Shown in pieces: positions 13,645 through 22,063 of a stretch of 39,729 nucleotides of DNA (positions within the stretch are counted from its first letter, which is position 1; every line of letters starts with the position of its first letter). The notes beneath the pieces are model-generated. The model saw only the letters and a program-made list of their open reading frames with translations. It searched no databases and had not been told where the DNA came from. Position numbers and translations under genes: made by a program. Source of the DNA: Sterolibacterium sp. (GTDB taxonomy: Bacteria; Pseudomonadota; Gammaproteobacteria; Burkholderiales; Rhodocyclaceae); assembly GCA_019105045.1 (NCBI GenBank), contig JAHRWT010000064.1, positions 1 to 39,729 of the forward strand, written 5' to 3'.

Positions 13645-15171
13645 ATGCGTGTGCAAATACTTGCGATTCCGCTGGCCCTGTCGATGCTTCTGGTTGTGCC
13701 GGACAGCCTGCTTTCGGTCGCGCACGCGGCAAGCAAATGGCAGACGCTTGCCAGCCAGGATGGCAAGCGTATCGACATTGACAAGGCTCGCATCGCCCGA
13801 ACGGGTCCGGCCCAGACCATGGCCTGGAGCCGACTGGTGCTCGATCGCGATCTGGTTGTCGATGCGCAGCGCTATAACCGGGTTGAAGTACTCAATCGCT
13901 ATGACTGTGCGAGTGCCGGTTTTGTTACCGTCAAGCGCATCTATTTGCACGATGCGCTGCCCATCAAAGAGGAAGTCATCGACAGTGGCGCGCAGCGGCG
14001 GATCAGCGCGCAGGCAGGCAGCGTCGATGCCAGGCTGCTCGACGAAGCCTGCAAACCGCGCACGGCGGGCGAAATGCAGGCGGTTGCCGACCGTGCAGCC
14101 GCATCGGCCAAGGCAGCGGTCGAGGCGCCGCTGACGGCCAAGGTGATCCTGGCCGATGTCCGCCAGCTTGCCGAGTCTGCTGAAGAGGCAAGGGAAAAGG
14201 CAGCGCGCACGCTCACCGTCGCCGAACAGCGGATAGAGCTGCCAAGCAAGGCCGAACTGGCCGCCCAGGCGGAAAAGGACAAAGCCTTGCTGAATGAAGT
14301 GGCGCCACCCGCCACGACAATGAATGCGAATGCAAGTGCTGCGTCGGCGACGCCGCCCGCAGCAACCGTGAAGCCTCCGCCGGTGGTCTTGCCGGTGCCT
14401 TCCGCAAGCAGTTTGCGTCGCCCGTTGCCGCGCCGCGCGGCAACGCACAAGGTGGTTGCGCCCGCCGTGGTTGAGACGGTCGCCGCCACACGTCCGGCCA
14501 TTCCCTGGCGCTACGAAGGTGAAGGCGCGCCGGCCAACTGGGGCACGCTGCGCAGTGATTACGCGACATGCGACACCGGCAAGCGTCAGTCACCGATCGA
14601 CATCCGCGACAGCATCAATGTCGATCTTGAACAGATCAAGTTTGATTACAAGCCGACTCTGTTCCGTATCATCGATACTGGCCACACGGTGGAGGCGCAT
14701 GTCGGCGAAGGCAGCACGCTGACCGTCATGGGCAGGCAGTACGAACTGGTACAGCTGCATTTTCACCGGCCAGCCGAAGAGCGCATCAACGGCAAGGTTT
14801 ACGACATGTCCGTGCATCTGGTGCATCGCAGTCTGGACGGTCAGCTGGCCTATCTGGCCATCCTGCTGGAAAAAGGCGATGCGCATCCGCTGATTCAGAC
14901 GCTGTGGAACAATCTGCCGCTGGAAGTCGGTCAGGAACTGCTGCCCGAGGTGTCGATCGATCCTGCCAGCCTGCTGCCGGAAAATCGTGCCTACTGGACT
15001 TACATGGGGTCATTGACGACACCGCCATGTACCGAAAACGTGCTCTGGCTGGTACTGAAACAGCCCGTGCAGGTTTCGCCCGAGCAGGTGGCCATCTTCT
15101 CGCGGTTGTATCGTTACAACGCGCGGCCGATCCAGCCGACCAACAATCGGTTGATCAAGGGGTCGCGCTGA
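13645..15171 (+). CDS. Exported alpha-carbonic anhydrase with N-terminal adhesin-E-like domain
   Basis: This 508-residue exported protein has a signal peptide ending near AHA (residues 26-28). Residues about 30-130 resemble the surface-adhesin E family (SKWQTLAS, a YDCASAGF block). An Ala/Lys/Glu-rich helical region and a Pro/Ala-rich linker (about 150-285) follow. Residues about 287-506 are an alpha-carbonic anhydrase: zinc ligands His372 and His374 (LHFH) and His391 (HLVH), QSPIDI, and Thr458 in SLTTPPC. The enzyme interconverts CO2 and bicarbonate, here in the periplasm or at the surface. Usual alpha enzymes are about 230-260 residues, so the N-terminal half is an addition. AAAGGA precedes the ATG. 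Confidence 0.9.
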   Translation: MRVQILAIPLALSMLLVVPDSLLSVAHAASKWQTLASQDGKRIDIDKARIARTGPAQTMAWSRLVLDRDLVVDAQRYNRVEVLNRYDCASAGFVTVKRIYLHDALPIKEEVIDSGAQRRISAQAGSVDARLLDEACKPRTAGEMQAVADRAAASAKAAVEAPLTAKVILADVRQLAESAEEAREKAARTLTVAEQRIELPSKAELAAQAEKDKALLNEVAPPATTMNANASAASATPPAATVKPPPVVLPVPSASSLRRPLPRRAATHKVVAPAVVETVAATRPAIPWRYEGEGAPANWGTLRSDYATCDTGKRQSPIDIRDSINVDLEQIKFDYKPTLFRIIDTGHTVEAHVGEGSTLTVMGRQYELVQLHFHRPAEERINGKVYDMSVHLVHRSLDGQLAYLAILLEKGDAHPLIQTLWNNLPLEVGQELLPEVSIDPASLLPENRAYWTYMGSLTTPPCTENVLWLVLKQPVQVSPEQVAIFSRLYRYNARPIQPTNNRLIKGSR

Positions 15172-15205
15172 AAACCCCGGCAGTCCAGGTTTCAGGCGTC
15201 TTCGG

Positions 15206-15979
15206 TCAATAAGGCCAGGTGCTTGATTCGGCGCCGCCGTCGACTTCAAGTATCTTGCCGGTGATCCAGCGCGCGGCCGGCGCGGCCAGATAGAGTGCGG
15301 CCATGGCGATGTCGTTGGGCATGCCCATGCGCTTGAGTGGCGTCAGACCAATCATTTTTTCGCTGGCTTCCTCATCCAGAAAAGGGGCCAGGGCATCGGT
15401 CAGAATGGCGCCGGGCGCAATCGCATTGACGCGGATCTGCGGCGCGAAATCAGCCGCCAGCAGGCGTGTCATCTGGTTCAAGGCGGCCTTGGCACTGCCA
15501 TAGGCGCTGAAATGTTTCTGCGCATAGCGCGAAGCCGATGAGCTGATGTTGATGATCGCCCCGTCGCCCGCCTGGCGCATGTGAGGGGCGCATTTGCTGG
15601 ATAACACGTAAGCAGTGGTCACGTTGAAATGCAGCACTGCGTTGAAATCTTCAGCTGTGGTCTGTAGTGGGTCATTGGGCCCGGCGCCACCCGCGTTGTT
15701 GACCAATAAATTGATACGACCAAATTCTTGCAGCGTGCGCGCGACCAGTTGGTCCAACTGTGCTTCATCATTGACATCGCAAGTCACGGCCAGGGCCTGT
15801 CCGCCAAATTGACGGGCCTGTTCAGCGACCGCAGTCACCGCATCCAGGCTGCGTGCCGCGCAAACCACCTTGGCCCCGGCCTCGGCATAGGCCAGGGCGA
15901 TGGCACGGCCGATGCCACGGCCGGCGCCGGTGATGATGGCAACCTGATCCTGCAGTGAAAATTGTTGACCGATATTCAT
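15206..15979 (-). CDS. Short-chain dehydrogenase resembling 7-alpha-hydroxysteroid dehydrogenase
   Basis: This 257-residue classical SDR has the TGAGRGIG nucleotide-binding motif (17-24), NNAG and the catalytic triad Ser147, Tyr160, Lys164. The NNAGGAGP stretch, the IAPGAILTDAL block and the WITGKILEVDGG end closely resemble E. coli 7-alpha-hydroxysteroid dehydrogenase, whose triad is at equivalent positions. A steroid alcohol/ketone substrate is therefore plausible but not proven, since SDR specificity is hard to read from sequence. The start was placed at 15979, where the ATG overlaps the stop of the flavin reductase gene by four bases. It is the last gene of a three-gene operon. Confidence 0.85.
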   Translation of the reverse strand: MNIGQQFSLQDQVAIITGAGRGIGRAIALAYAEAGAKVVCAARSLDAVTAVAEQARQFGGQALAVTCDVNDEAQLDQLVARTLQEFGRINLLVNNAGGAGPNDPLQTTAEDFNAVLHFNVTTAYVLSSKCAPHMRQAGDGAIINISSSASRYAQKHFSAYGSAKAALNQMTRLLAADFAPQIRVNAIAPGAILTDALAPFLDEEASEKMIGLTPLKRMGMPNDIAMAALYLAAPAARWITGKILEVDGGAESSTWPY

Positions 15980-16533
15980 GAGCGTGACTCCTCGGCGGGT
16001 GAATCGGTAGCCAGACAGCGATAGCGGCCGCCATGAAAAATCAGCGGCGAACGTTGCTGTTGCGCGCGGCGAAAAGCCTCGACCAGGCCGACGAAAATCA
16101 GATGATCGCCGCCGGGATGCCGCGTTTCGTTGCGGCATTCGAACCAGGCGCAGCAATCGCGCAGCAGTGGCGCGCCGCCGGCGCCCTCGTCGAAATCGAT
16201 ACCGGCGAACTTGCCGGCAGCCGTTTCGCCCGGCCGCGAAAAACGTTGCGAATACTCGATCTGGTCGACGGACAGAATGTTGATGGCGTAGTGCGAGCAG
16301 TGCTGGAAGGCGGCCAGAGAAGGCGAATACAGCGACAGGCTCCACAACACCAGTGGTGGATCGAGCGAGACCGAAGCAAAGGAGTTGATCGTCAGCCCCA
16401 CCGGGTCGCCGCGCGCGTCGCGTGTCGTGACGATGGCGATGCCGGTGGCGAAGCTGCCCAAGGCATGGCGAAATTCGCGTGGATCAAGGATTTCTGTGGC
16501 AGTTCGATCGGACACGGGATGCTCGGCGTTCAT
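15976..16533 (-). CDS. Flavin reductase of a two-component monooxygenase (HsaB-like)
   Basis: This 185-residue flavin reductase-like protein has the family-typical start (FRHALGSFATGIAIVTT), then GLTINSFASVSLDPPLVLWSL and a late GDHLIFVGLVEA block. Such proteins reduce FMN or FAD with NAD(P)H and pass it to a separate oxygenase. The neighbour at 16530-17741 is such an oxygenase and overlaps this gene by four bases, as does the SDR downstream. The pairing resembles HsaA/HsaB of the 9,10-seco steroid pathway. Confidence 0.88.
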   Translation of the reverse strand: MNAEHPVSDRTATEILDPREFRHALGSFATGIAIVTTRDARGDPVGLTINSFASVSLDPPLVLWSLSLYSPSLAAFQHCSHYAINILSVDQIEYSQRFSRPGETAAGKFAGIDFDEGAGGAPLLRDCCAWFECRNETRHPGGDHLIFVGLVEAFRRAQQQRSPLIFHGGRYRCLATDSPAEESRS

Positions 16534-17741
16534 CGTTCGTAGGGGGGCAGGTCGGCGCTGTGGCCGACGGCAACGCTACCGTACAGCGAAGCGGCGGCAT
16601 CCCAGTTCAGGCTGATGTGGGCGCAGACGGCGCGCATGTCACGCAGGTTGCGCTGTGCCGGATGCGACAGATACAGCGCGGCACCACCGCAGGCATCGAA
16701 CAGCAGGTCCAGCGCCTGGCGGCAGAGTCGGGCGGCAAAGGCGGCATCACGCCGCCAGCGCATTTTTTCGATCAGGGAGGCTGCCGTCGTTGTGCACTCG
16801 GCGGTCTGCATCAGCGTTGCGCAATTGTCCAGCAGAATGCGCCGCGCGGCATCGATGCTGGCGGCTGCTTCGGCCACACGCAGATGGACCGACGGATAGT
16901 CGGTCATCACCCGACCTGAGTAAGAGGTCAGTCGGTTGCGGCTGTCATCGACGAAAAGATCCAGCATACCCTGGGCAATGCCCAGCGCCACGGCCGCAAT
17001 CACATGGCCAAAGCCGGGCAGCAACGGCAGGCGGTAGAGTGCGGGCAGGCTGCGCTGCGCTGCCGTGTCGTGCAGTGCCGTCAACGACAGGCTGCGTTCT
17101 GTCGGCACGTTGATGCCAGCAACATTCACTTCATTGCTGCCGCTGCCACACAGGCCGGCGGCCTGCCAGGTGTCACGCAGGCTGTAATCGCTGCGTGGCA
17201 GCAGAAACAGCCGATATTCGCCTGCCACGCCCGTTGTGTTTTCGCTGTCATAGCCGTCGCCTTCGACAATGGCGCCAAGAATCACCCAGTCGCAGTCGTC
17301 GATGCCACTGGCGTAGTTCCAGCAGCCCGTCAGGCGAAAACCCGTGCTGCAGGGCTGGGCGCGGCCGGCCGGAAAAATCAGCGAAGCGCCGATCAGTGTA
17401 TCGGCATGCTCGCCGTGTTTGCCCCAGACGGTATCCTGCGCTGATTGTGGCCACATGCCCAGCAACCAGTGATGACTGGCCAGATTGGCCAGTACCCAGG
17501 CCGTCGACGCACAGGAACGGGCCAGTTCGGCAGTGACTTCGACCAGGGCGGCAAGCGGCAGTTGGCCACCGCCCACCCGGGCCGGCTGCAGCAAGCGGAA
17601 AAGTCCTGCAGTATGCAGATCCGCCAGCGTACTGGCGGGCAGGCGGCGCGCACTTTCTGTTGCCTCGGCGCGCTCAACCAACTGCGCACGCAGTTGGGCA
17701 GCGTGATCGACAGCGGTTTTTATCCTTGGATCATGGGGCAA
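16530..17741 (-). CDS. Flavin-dependent monooxygenase, acyl-CoA-dehydrogenase fold (HsaA-like)
   Basis: This protein of about 403 residues is a group D flavin monooxygenase related to HsaA (3-HSA hydroxylase). Recognisable blocks are RRLPASTLADLHTAGLFRLLQP near the N-terminus, CASTAWVLAN, a W-N-Y-A-S-G motif, and LPRSDY followed by GLCGSGSNEV. HsaA-type enzymes hydroxylate phenolic substrates with reduced flavin from a partner, here the next gene. A TTG start at 17739-17741 is preferred because AGGGAG lies upstream and the length matches HsaA; an in-frame ATG at 17846 would add 35 unrelated residues. The substrate could be a seco-steroid or another phenol. Confidence 0.82.
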   Translation of the reverse strand: MPHDPRIKTAVDHAAQLRAQLVERAEATESARRLPASTLADLHTAGLFRLLQPARVGGGQLPLAALVEVTAELARSCASTAWVLANLASHHWLLGMWPQSAQDTVWGKHGEHADTLIGASLIFPAGRAQPCSTGFRLTGCWNYASGIDDCDWVILGAIVEGDGYDSENTTGVAGEYRLFLLPRSDYSLRDTWQAAGLCGSGSNEVNVAGINVPTERSLSLTALHDTAAQRSLPALYRLPLLPGFGHVIAAVALGIAQGMLDLFVDDSRNRLTSYSGRVMTDYPSVHLRVAEAAASIDAARRILLDNCATLMQTAECTTTAASLIEKMRWRRDAAFAARLCRQALDLLFDACGGAALYLSHPAQRNLRDMRAVCAHISLNWDAAASLYGSVAVGHSADLPPYER

Positions 17742-17941
17742 GACGGACTCCCTGCTGAAGTAGGCGGCACGCACACGATAGATGACACGGATGCCGAAAA
17801 GCGCGCAGCTGATTATCATCCGCCAGTGTCCTGTCGTCGAGTCCATGACCCAGCCGACGGACGCGTGCGCTGCATTGTTCGGCGCGTTGTTTGCCGCACT
17901 TCAATGCGGATGCCTGTTTTCACTTTGCCGTGTCGTCATTC

Positions 17942-19057
17942 ATGAATACTGATTCCTTTGCCGAGCGTCTGATCCACTGGCAGCGTCAGCATGGTCGCCA
18001 TGGCCTGCCCTGGCAGAACACGCAGGATGCCTATCGCATCTGGTTGTCGGAAATCATGTTGCAGCAGACCCAGGTGGTGACGGTCATCCCCTATTACCAG
18101 CGTTTTTTGACGCGCTTTCCTGATCTGGCTGCATTGGCGGCTGCCACGCAGGAGGAGGTGATGCCTTGGTGGAGCGGCTTGGGTTATTACGCCAGAGCGC
18201 GCAATTTGCATCGCTGCGCCCAGCAGATCATGGCTCAATATGCTGGCCAGTTTCCGGCCGATCCGGCTCTGCTGGCTCAGTTGCCCGGCATAGGCCAGTC
18301 GACTGCCAATGCCATTGCGGTGTTTGCCTTTGGTCAGCGGCTGCCCATTCTCGATGGCAACGTCAAGCGCGTACTCTGCCGTGTTTGTGCCATCGAGGAT
18401 TTTCCCGGCACGGCGAGTGTGGAGCGGCAATTATGGCAGCTGGCGGCAACCTTGCTGCCCAGCCAGATCGCCGAGGCTGCGGCCGGGGATGAGCCTGTGA
18501 CTGCGATTGTGACTGCGGTCAAGACGGATTGCGCCCGCTACATCCAGGCGCAGATGGATCTGGGCGCGACTGTCTGTACCCGTCATCAGCCAGCGTGCGG
18601 CGTCTGTCCCTTGCAGGCCATCTGCATTGCTCATCGTGATGGCCGCACGGCCGAGCTGCCTCGCTCCCGGCCACGCAAGACCTTGCCGCAGCGCAGCGTG
18701 CAGGTGTTGTTGCTGCACGATGGCCAGCGCTGGCTGCTCGAACAGCGTCCTGGCCGGGGGATCTGGGGCGGTTTGCTGAGTCTGCCGGAACTGACCGAAG
18801 GTGAAAGCCTGCAGCAAAGACTCGATGCCCTGGCCTGCACGGCGACGGCAGACGAGCAGGCATTGCCGCCCTTGCGCCATGGCTTTACCCATTTCCAGCT
18901 GACGCTGCGGCCACTGCTGGTCGCTGTCCAGCCAGTGCAAAAAGTTGCCGAGGCCGGGCATCAGCACTGGCTGACGCCGGCTGAACTGGACCATGCAGCC
19001 CTGCCCGCACCCATACGCAAGCTGCTGCACGCGGCAGGGCTGCGGCTGGCCGTCTGA
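17942..19057 (+). CDS. mutY: Adenine DNA glycosylase MutY
   Basis: This 371-residue protein removes adenine mispaired with 8-oxoguanine. Glu37 (SEIMLQQTQV) and Asp138 (ILDGNVKRV) are the catalytic pair, at the same positions as in E. coli. LPGIGQSTA is the helix-hairpin-helix. The [4Fe-4S] ligands are Cys212, Cys219, Cys222 and Cys228, shifted by 20 from E. coli because of an insertion near residues 175-198. The C-terminal Nudix-like domain (about 240-365) reads 8-oxoG. ATG 17942 was chosen over an upstream in-frame start by homology of the N-terminus. Confidence 0.96.
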   Translation: MNTDSFAERLIHWQRQHGRHGLPWQNTQDAYRIWLSEIMLQQTQVVTVIPYYQRFLTRFPDLAALAAATQEEVMPWWSGLGYYARARNLHRCAQQIMAQYAGQFPADPALLAQLPGIGQSTANAIAVFAFGQRLPILDGNVKRVLCRVCAIEDFPGTASVERQLWQLAATLLPSQIAEAAAGDEPVTAIVTAVKTDCARYIQAQMDLGATVCTRHQPACGVCPLQAICIAHRDGRTAELPRSRPRKTLPQRSVQVLLLHDGQRWLLEQRPGRGIWGGLLSLPELTEGESLQQRLDALACTATADEQALPPLRHGFTHFQLTLRPLLVAVQPVQKVAEAGHQHWLTPAELDHAALPAPIRKLLHAAGLRLAV

Positions 19058-19114
19058 TTTCTGTTAGGCTGACCGGTTTCAACTTCAACTTCAATTTCAT
19101 TGGATGCATTCGCC

Positions 19115-19753
19115 ATGCAATACAAGATCATTCCCGTTACGCCTTTCCAGCAGAACTGCAGCCTGCTCTGGTGCGAGCAAACCAGGGAGGCCGCAGTGGT
19201 CGATCCGGGAGGGGATATCGACCGCATTCTCGCCGTCGTCCAGCAGCAGGGCGTGCGCCTGGTCAAGATTCTGCTGACCCACGGTCACATTGACCATGCT
19301 GGTGGCACCGCCGAACTGATGGCCCGGCAGCCACTGCAAGTGGAAGGGCCGCAGCAGGACGATCAGTTCCTGATCGATCAGCTCAGCCAGCAAGGGAGGA
19401 TGTTCGGTCTGGCCTCAGGCGGCAGCTTCACGCCCGATCGCTGGTTGCAGGACGGCGACCAGGTCAGCTTCGGCCAGATCACCCTGGATGTGCTGCACTG
19501 CCCGGGGCACACGCCGGGGCACGTGGTGTTCTTCCATGCGCCTTCACGACTGGCGTTGGTGGGCGATGTGCTGTTTCAGGGGTCGATCGGTCGCACCGAT
19601 CTGCCGGGAGGCGATACGCAAGGTCTGCTGAATTCGATTCGCGGCAAGCTCTGGCCGCTGGGCAATGATGTGCGCTTCATCCCCGGCCACGGCCCCATGT
19701 CGAGCTTTGGCGATGAGCGGCGCAATAATCCCTTTGTGGGTGATCGTGCCTGA
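19115..19753 (+). CDS. gloC: Metallo-beta-lactamase-fold hydrolase, YcbL/GloC-type glyoxalase II
   Basis: This 212-residue protein has the binuclear zinc motif THGHIDH (ligands His56, His58, Asp60, His61), then HTPGH, GDVLF and a late PGHGP. The N-terminus MQYKIIPVTPFQQNC and the length match YcbL/GloC, which hydrolyses S-lactoylglutathione in the cytoplasm. The ATG at 19115 was chosen by homology; an in-frame start at 19100 adds five residues. It lies 57 bases after mutY and may be co-transcribed. Confidence 0.9.
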   Translation: MQYKIIPVTPFQQNCSLLWCEQTREAAVVDPGGDIDRILAVVQQQGVRLVKILLTHGHIDHAGGTAELMARQPLQVEGPQQDDQFLIDQLSQQGRMFGLASGGSFTPDRWLQDGDQVSFGQITLDVLHCPGHTPGHVVFFHAPSRLALVGDVLFQGSIGRTDLPGGDTQGLLNSIRGKLWPLGNDVRFIPGHGPMSSFGDERRNNPFVGDRA

Positions 19754-19782
19754 GTCCGCTCTGCCATTTTTGTGCACGGCGG

Positions 19783-19814
19783 CTGCCGTCAGACGTGCAG
19801 GTGTCTGACGGCAG
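19783..19814. terminator. Perfect 12-bp hairpin between convergent gloC and mscL
   Basis: CTGCCGTCAGAC (19783-19794) and GTCTGACGGCAG (19803-19814) form a perfect 12-bp stem with an 8-nt loop. No T-run follows directly on either strand. A second small hairpin at 19815-19829 that overlaps the mscL stop is followed by six T on the plus strand and could end gloC transcripts. The pair probably acts as a bidirectional terminator. Confidence 0.65.
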
Positions 19815-19819
19815 GCCCG

Positions 19820-20257
19820 TCACGCGGGCTGTTTTTTCAGTGAATCGCGAATTTCACGCAGCAGCAGCACGTCCTCAGCGGGTTCGGTAGGTGCGGGTTC
19901 TTCAACTGACGTTTCGCGCTTGAGGCGGTTGATCTGCTTGATCATCATGAAGATGATGAAAGCCAGGATCATGAAGTTGAGGGCAATGGTGATGAAATTG
20001 CCATAGGCCAGCACTGGAATGCCGGCTGCCTTGACGTCTGCCAGGGTCATTGCCACATCGGCAGGCACGGTTTTCAGCGGGATGAAGTAATTGCTGAAAT
20101 CCAGGCCGCCGACGACCACGCCGACCAGCGGCATGATGAGGTCGCCCACCACGGAATCGACGATCTTGCCGAAAGCGCCACCGATGATGACCCCCACTGC
20201 CAGATCGACGACACTGCCTTTGACGGCAAATTCCTTGAATTCCTGCAAGACGCTCAT
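19820..20257 (-). CDS. mscL: Large-conductance mechanosensitive channel MscL
   Basis: This 145-residue inner-membrane protein forms a homopentameric emergency valve opened by membrane tension. The N-terminal [20 protein letters not shown] and the first transmembrane helix (about 15-45), the periplasmic loop, the second helix (about 75-105) and the charged C-terminal helix are all recognisable and of usual length. It stands alone on the minus strand. Confidence 0.97.
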   Translation of the reverse strand: MSVLQEFKEFAVKGSVVDLAVGVIIGGAFGKIVDSVVGDLIMPLVGVVVGGLDFSNYFIPLKTVPADVAMTLADVKAAGIPVLAYGNFITIALNFMILAFIIFMMIKQINRLKRETSVEEPAPTEPAEDVLLLREIRDSLKKQPA

Positions 20258-20384
20258 ATCGACTCCTTTGCCTGATAATTGTGGCTGTTCAAAAGCGTGA
20301 TTCTACCCAGCGAGTCCTGCTGCATGACCAAACCCATAGCGTGAACTGACATGGTTTTCAGGCTGAATTTTGGATATCCGGCAA

Positions 20385-21872
20385 ATGTCTGACCGATACG
20401 GCGGGCGTGTGGTCACTGTGGCAAAACGTGCATTGGCCGGTCTGCTTCTCTGCCTGTTGCTCGTGCTGGCCGGCGCGGCGGTGTTGCTTGCGCATGTGGA
20501 TGCGGGGTGGCTGGCCGAGCAGATCAATCGGCATGTACTGGCCGACAGGCAGCGCGTGCTGAAAATTGAAGGGCCGCTGAAGCTGGATTTGCTGCCGGTG
20601 CTGCATCTTGAGGTGCAAGGACTGAGCTTGTCCGAACACGCCAGTACGGCCACTTTTGTCCGCCTGGAGCGGGCAGCGTTCTCCTTGCAGTGGCAGCCGC
20701 TGTTTGCGCGGCGGCTGGCCATCGATGCGTTGACGCTGGATGGCCTGTCGATGACGGTCGAACGTGATGCGGCCGGCCGTTACAACTTCGCCGATCTGCT
20801 GGAAAAGCAGGAAACTTCGGCCAGCCCATGGACGGTCGCGCTTGCCAGCCTGCAACTGAAGCAGGGGCGGGTGCTCTGGAAGGCAGCGCAGGAAAACGGG
20901 CCGCCACAGGAAATCACTGTGGATGACATCGATCTGCGCAGCGGAAGGCTTGCCAGCAGTGATCCGCCGGTGCACGGCGAGCTGCAGCTGGCCGCCCGGT
21001 TGCACAGTGCCTCGGCACCGCAGTTCGCTGGGCATCTGCACGGGCAGACGCAATATCAATACACATGGGCAGAGGGTCGCCCGCAAGGCCGTTTGCATAC
21101 GCTGACGCTCAAAGCACAAGGCCGGCTGGCCGGGCAGCCCGATGCGGCAGTCGCAATGCAGATCGGCAGTCTGACTCTTTCCAGTGAACCATCCGGCCCC
21201 GTGCTCGCGTTGGCAGACCTGCAACTGCAAGCGCAACTGGATGCGCCGGTGACAGAACTGTCTTTTGTCCTACCCCGGCTGACATGGCAGGCGCCTTTGC
21301 TGCAAGCCGGGCAGGCGCGTTTGCAGCTGCACGCCCACCGCGCACAGGAGAAAAATTCCAGGCAGCCGGAGATGACGTTGCAGGTCGCTATCAAGACCGA
21401 CATCGTGGCAGACATGGCGGCACGCAGCCTGCGCCTGGATGCCCTTGCCAGCGAACTGGACATCAATGCCGGCCAACAGCTTGCCCGCCCGCTGCATCTT
21501 GCCTTGCAGGGCGGGGCGCAGGCAGACCTGGCGCAGCAAAAGACTACTTTGCAACTGACCGGCCGGCTGGATGAAAGCCATCTGGCCGGGCGGCTGGAGG
21601 CGACGGGAAGCCGTTTGGCTGCGATGCAGCTGGATTTTGCCCTGGATGTGGATCGCTTCAATGTGGATGATTATCTGAAGCAATCGTCGTCAGCCACTTC
21701 GACAGCGCGCGGATCATCGACAGGAGGCCGCTTCGAATTGCCGGCCGGCCTGAATCTGCAGGGGCAACTGATGCTGGGCAGGTTGCAGGTTGCCGGTGTT
21801 ACCGCGCGCAATCTGCGCCTGTCTGTGAGCACAAGGCAAGGGCGTTTGCAAATGCAGACCATGGCGCGCTGA
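20385..21872 (+). CDS. AsmA-family protein, C-terminally shortened
   Basis: This 495-residue protein has one N-terminal membrane anchor (about residues 14-38) followed by the AsmA N-terminal domain and repeats of beta-strands. AsmA-like proteins are thought to bridge inner and outer membranes and move phospholipid. Relatives are generally longer; here the frame stops soon after LRLSVSTRQGRLQMQ, where family members normally continue. I find no continuation in other frames before the carbonic anhydrase gene, so the C-terminal part appears lost. ATG 20385 is preferred; TTG 20370 is an alternative. The protein may be non-functional or have a reduced role. Confidence 0.8.
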   Translation: MSDRYGGRVVTVAKRALAGLLLCLLLVLAGAAVLLAHVDAGWLAEQINRHVLADRQRVLKIEGPLKLDLLPVLHLEVQGLSLSEHASTATFVRLERAAFSLQWQPLFARRLAIDALTLDGLSMTVERDAAGRYNFADLLEKQETSASPWTVALASLQLKQGRVLWKAAQENGPPQEITVDDIDLRSGRLASSDPPVHGELQLAARLHSASAPQFAGHLHGQTQYQYTWAEGRPQGRLHTLTLKAQGRLAGQPDAAVAMQIGSLTLSSEPSGPVLALADLQLQAQLDAPVTELSFVLPRLTWQAPLLQAGQARLQLHAHRAQEKNSRQPEMTLQVAIKTDIVADMAARSLRLDALASELDINAGQQLARPLHLALQGGAQADLAQQKTTLQLTGRLDESHLAGRLEATGSRLAAMQLDFALDVDRFNVDDYLKQSSSATSTARGSSTGGRFELPAGLNLQGQLMLGRLQVAGVTARNLRLSVSTRQGRLQMQTMAR

Positions 21873-22063
21873 AGCAACGGTAGCAGGCATTGGGATGGGA
21901 TCTTGTCTGCACATGCTGCCGAGGGCGGGCGGATTTAATTAGAATGGCGGACGCGGCAACCGTGGCCGCCGGGACAGGCGCCAGCAGCGCCGAATACGCT
22001 GTCCCTGACAGAGATTGCAATGCGCTTGCCACACCTTACCGCCCACAAACCGGACGCGACAAC

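Noticed and set aside
13306-14448. 380-codon minus-strand frame
   Set aside because: Most of it is antisense to the carbonic anhydrase gene, and its Arg/Cys/His-rich composition is typical of a shadow frame.
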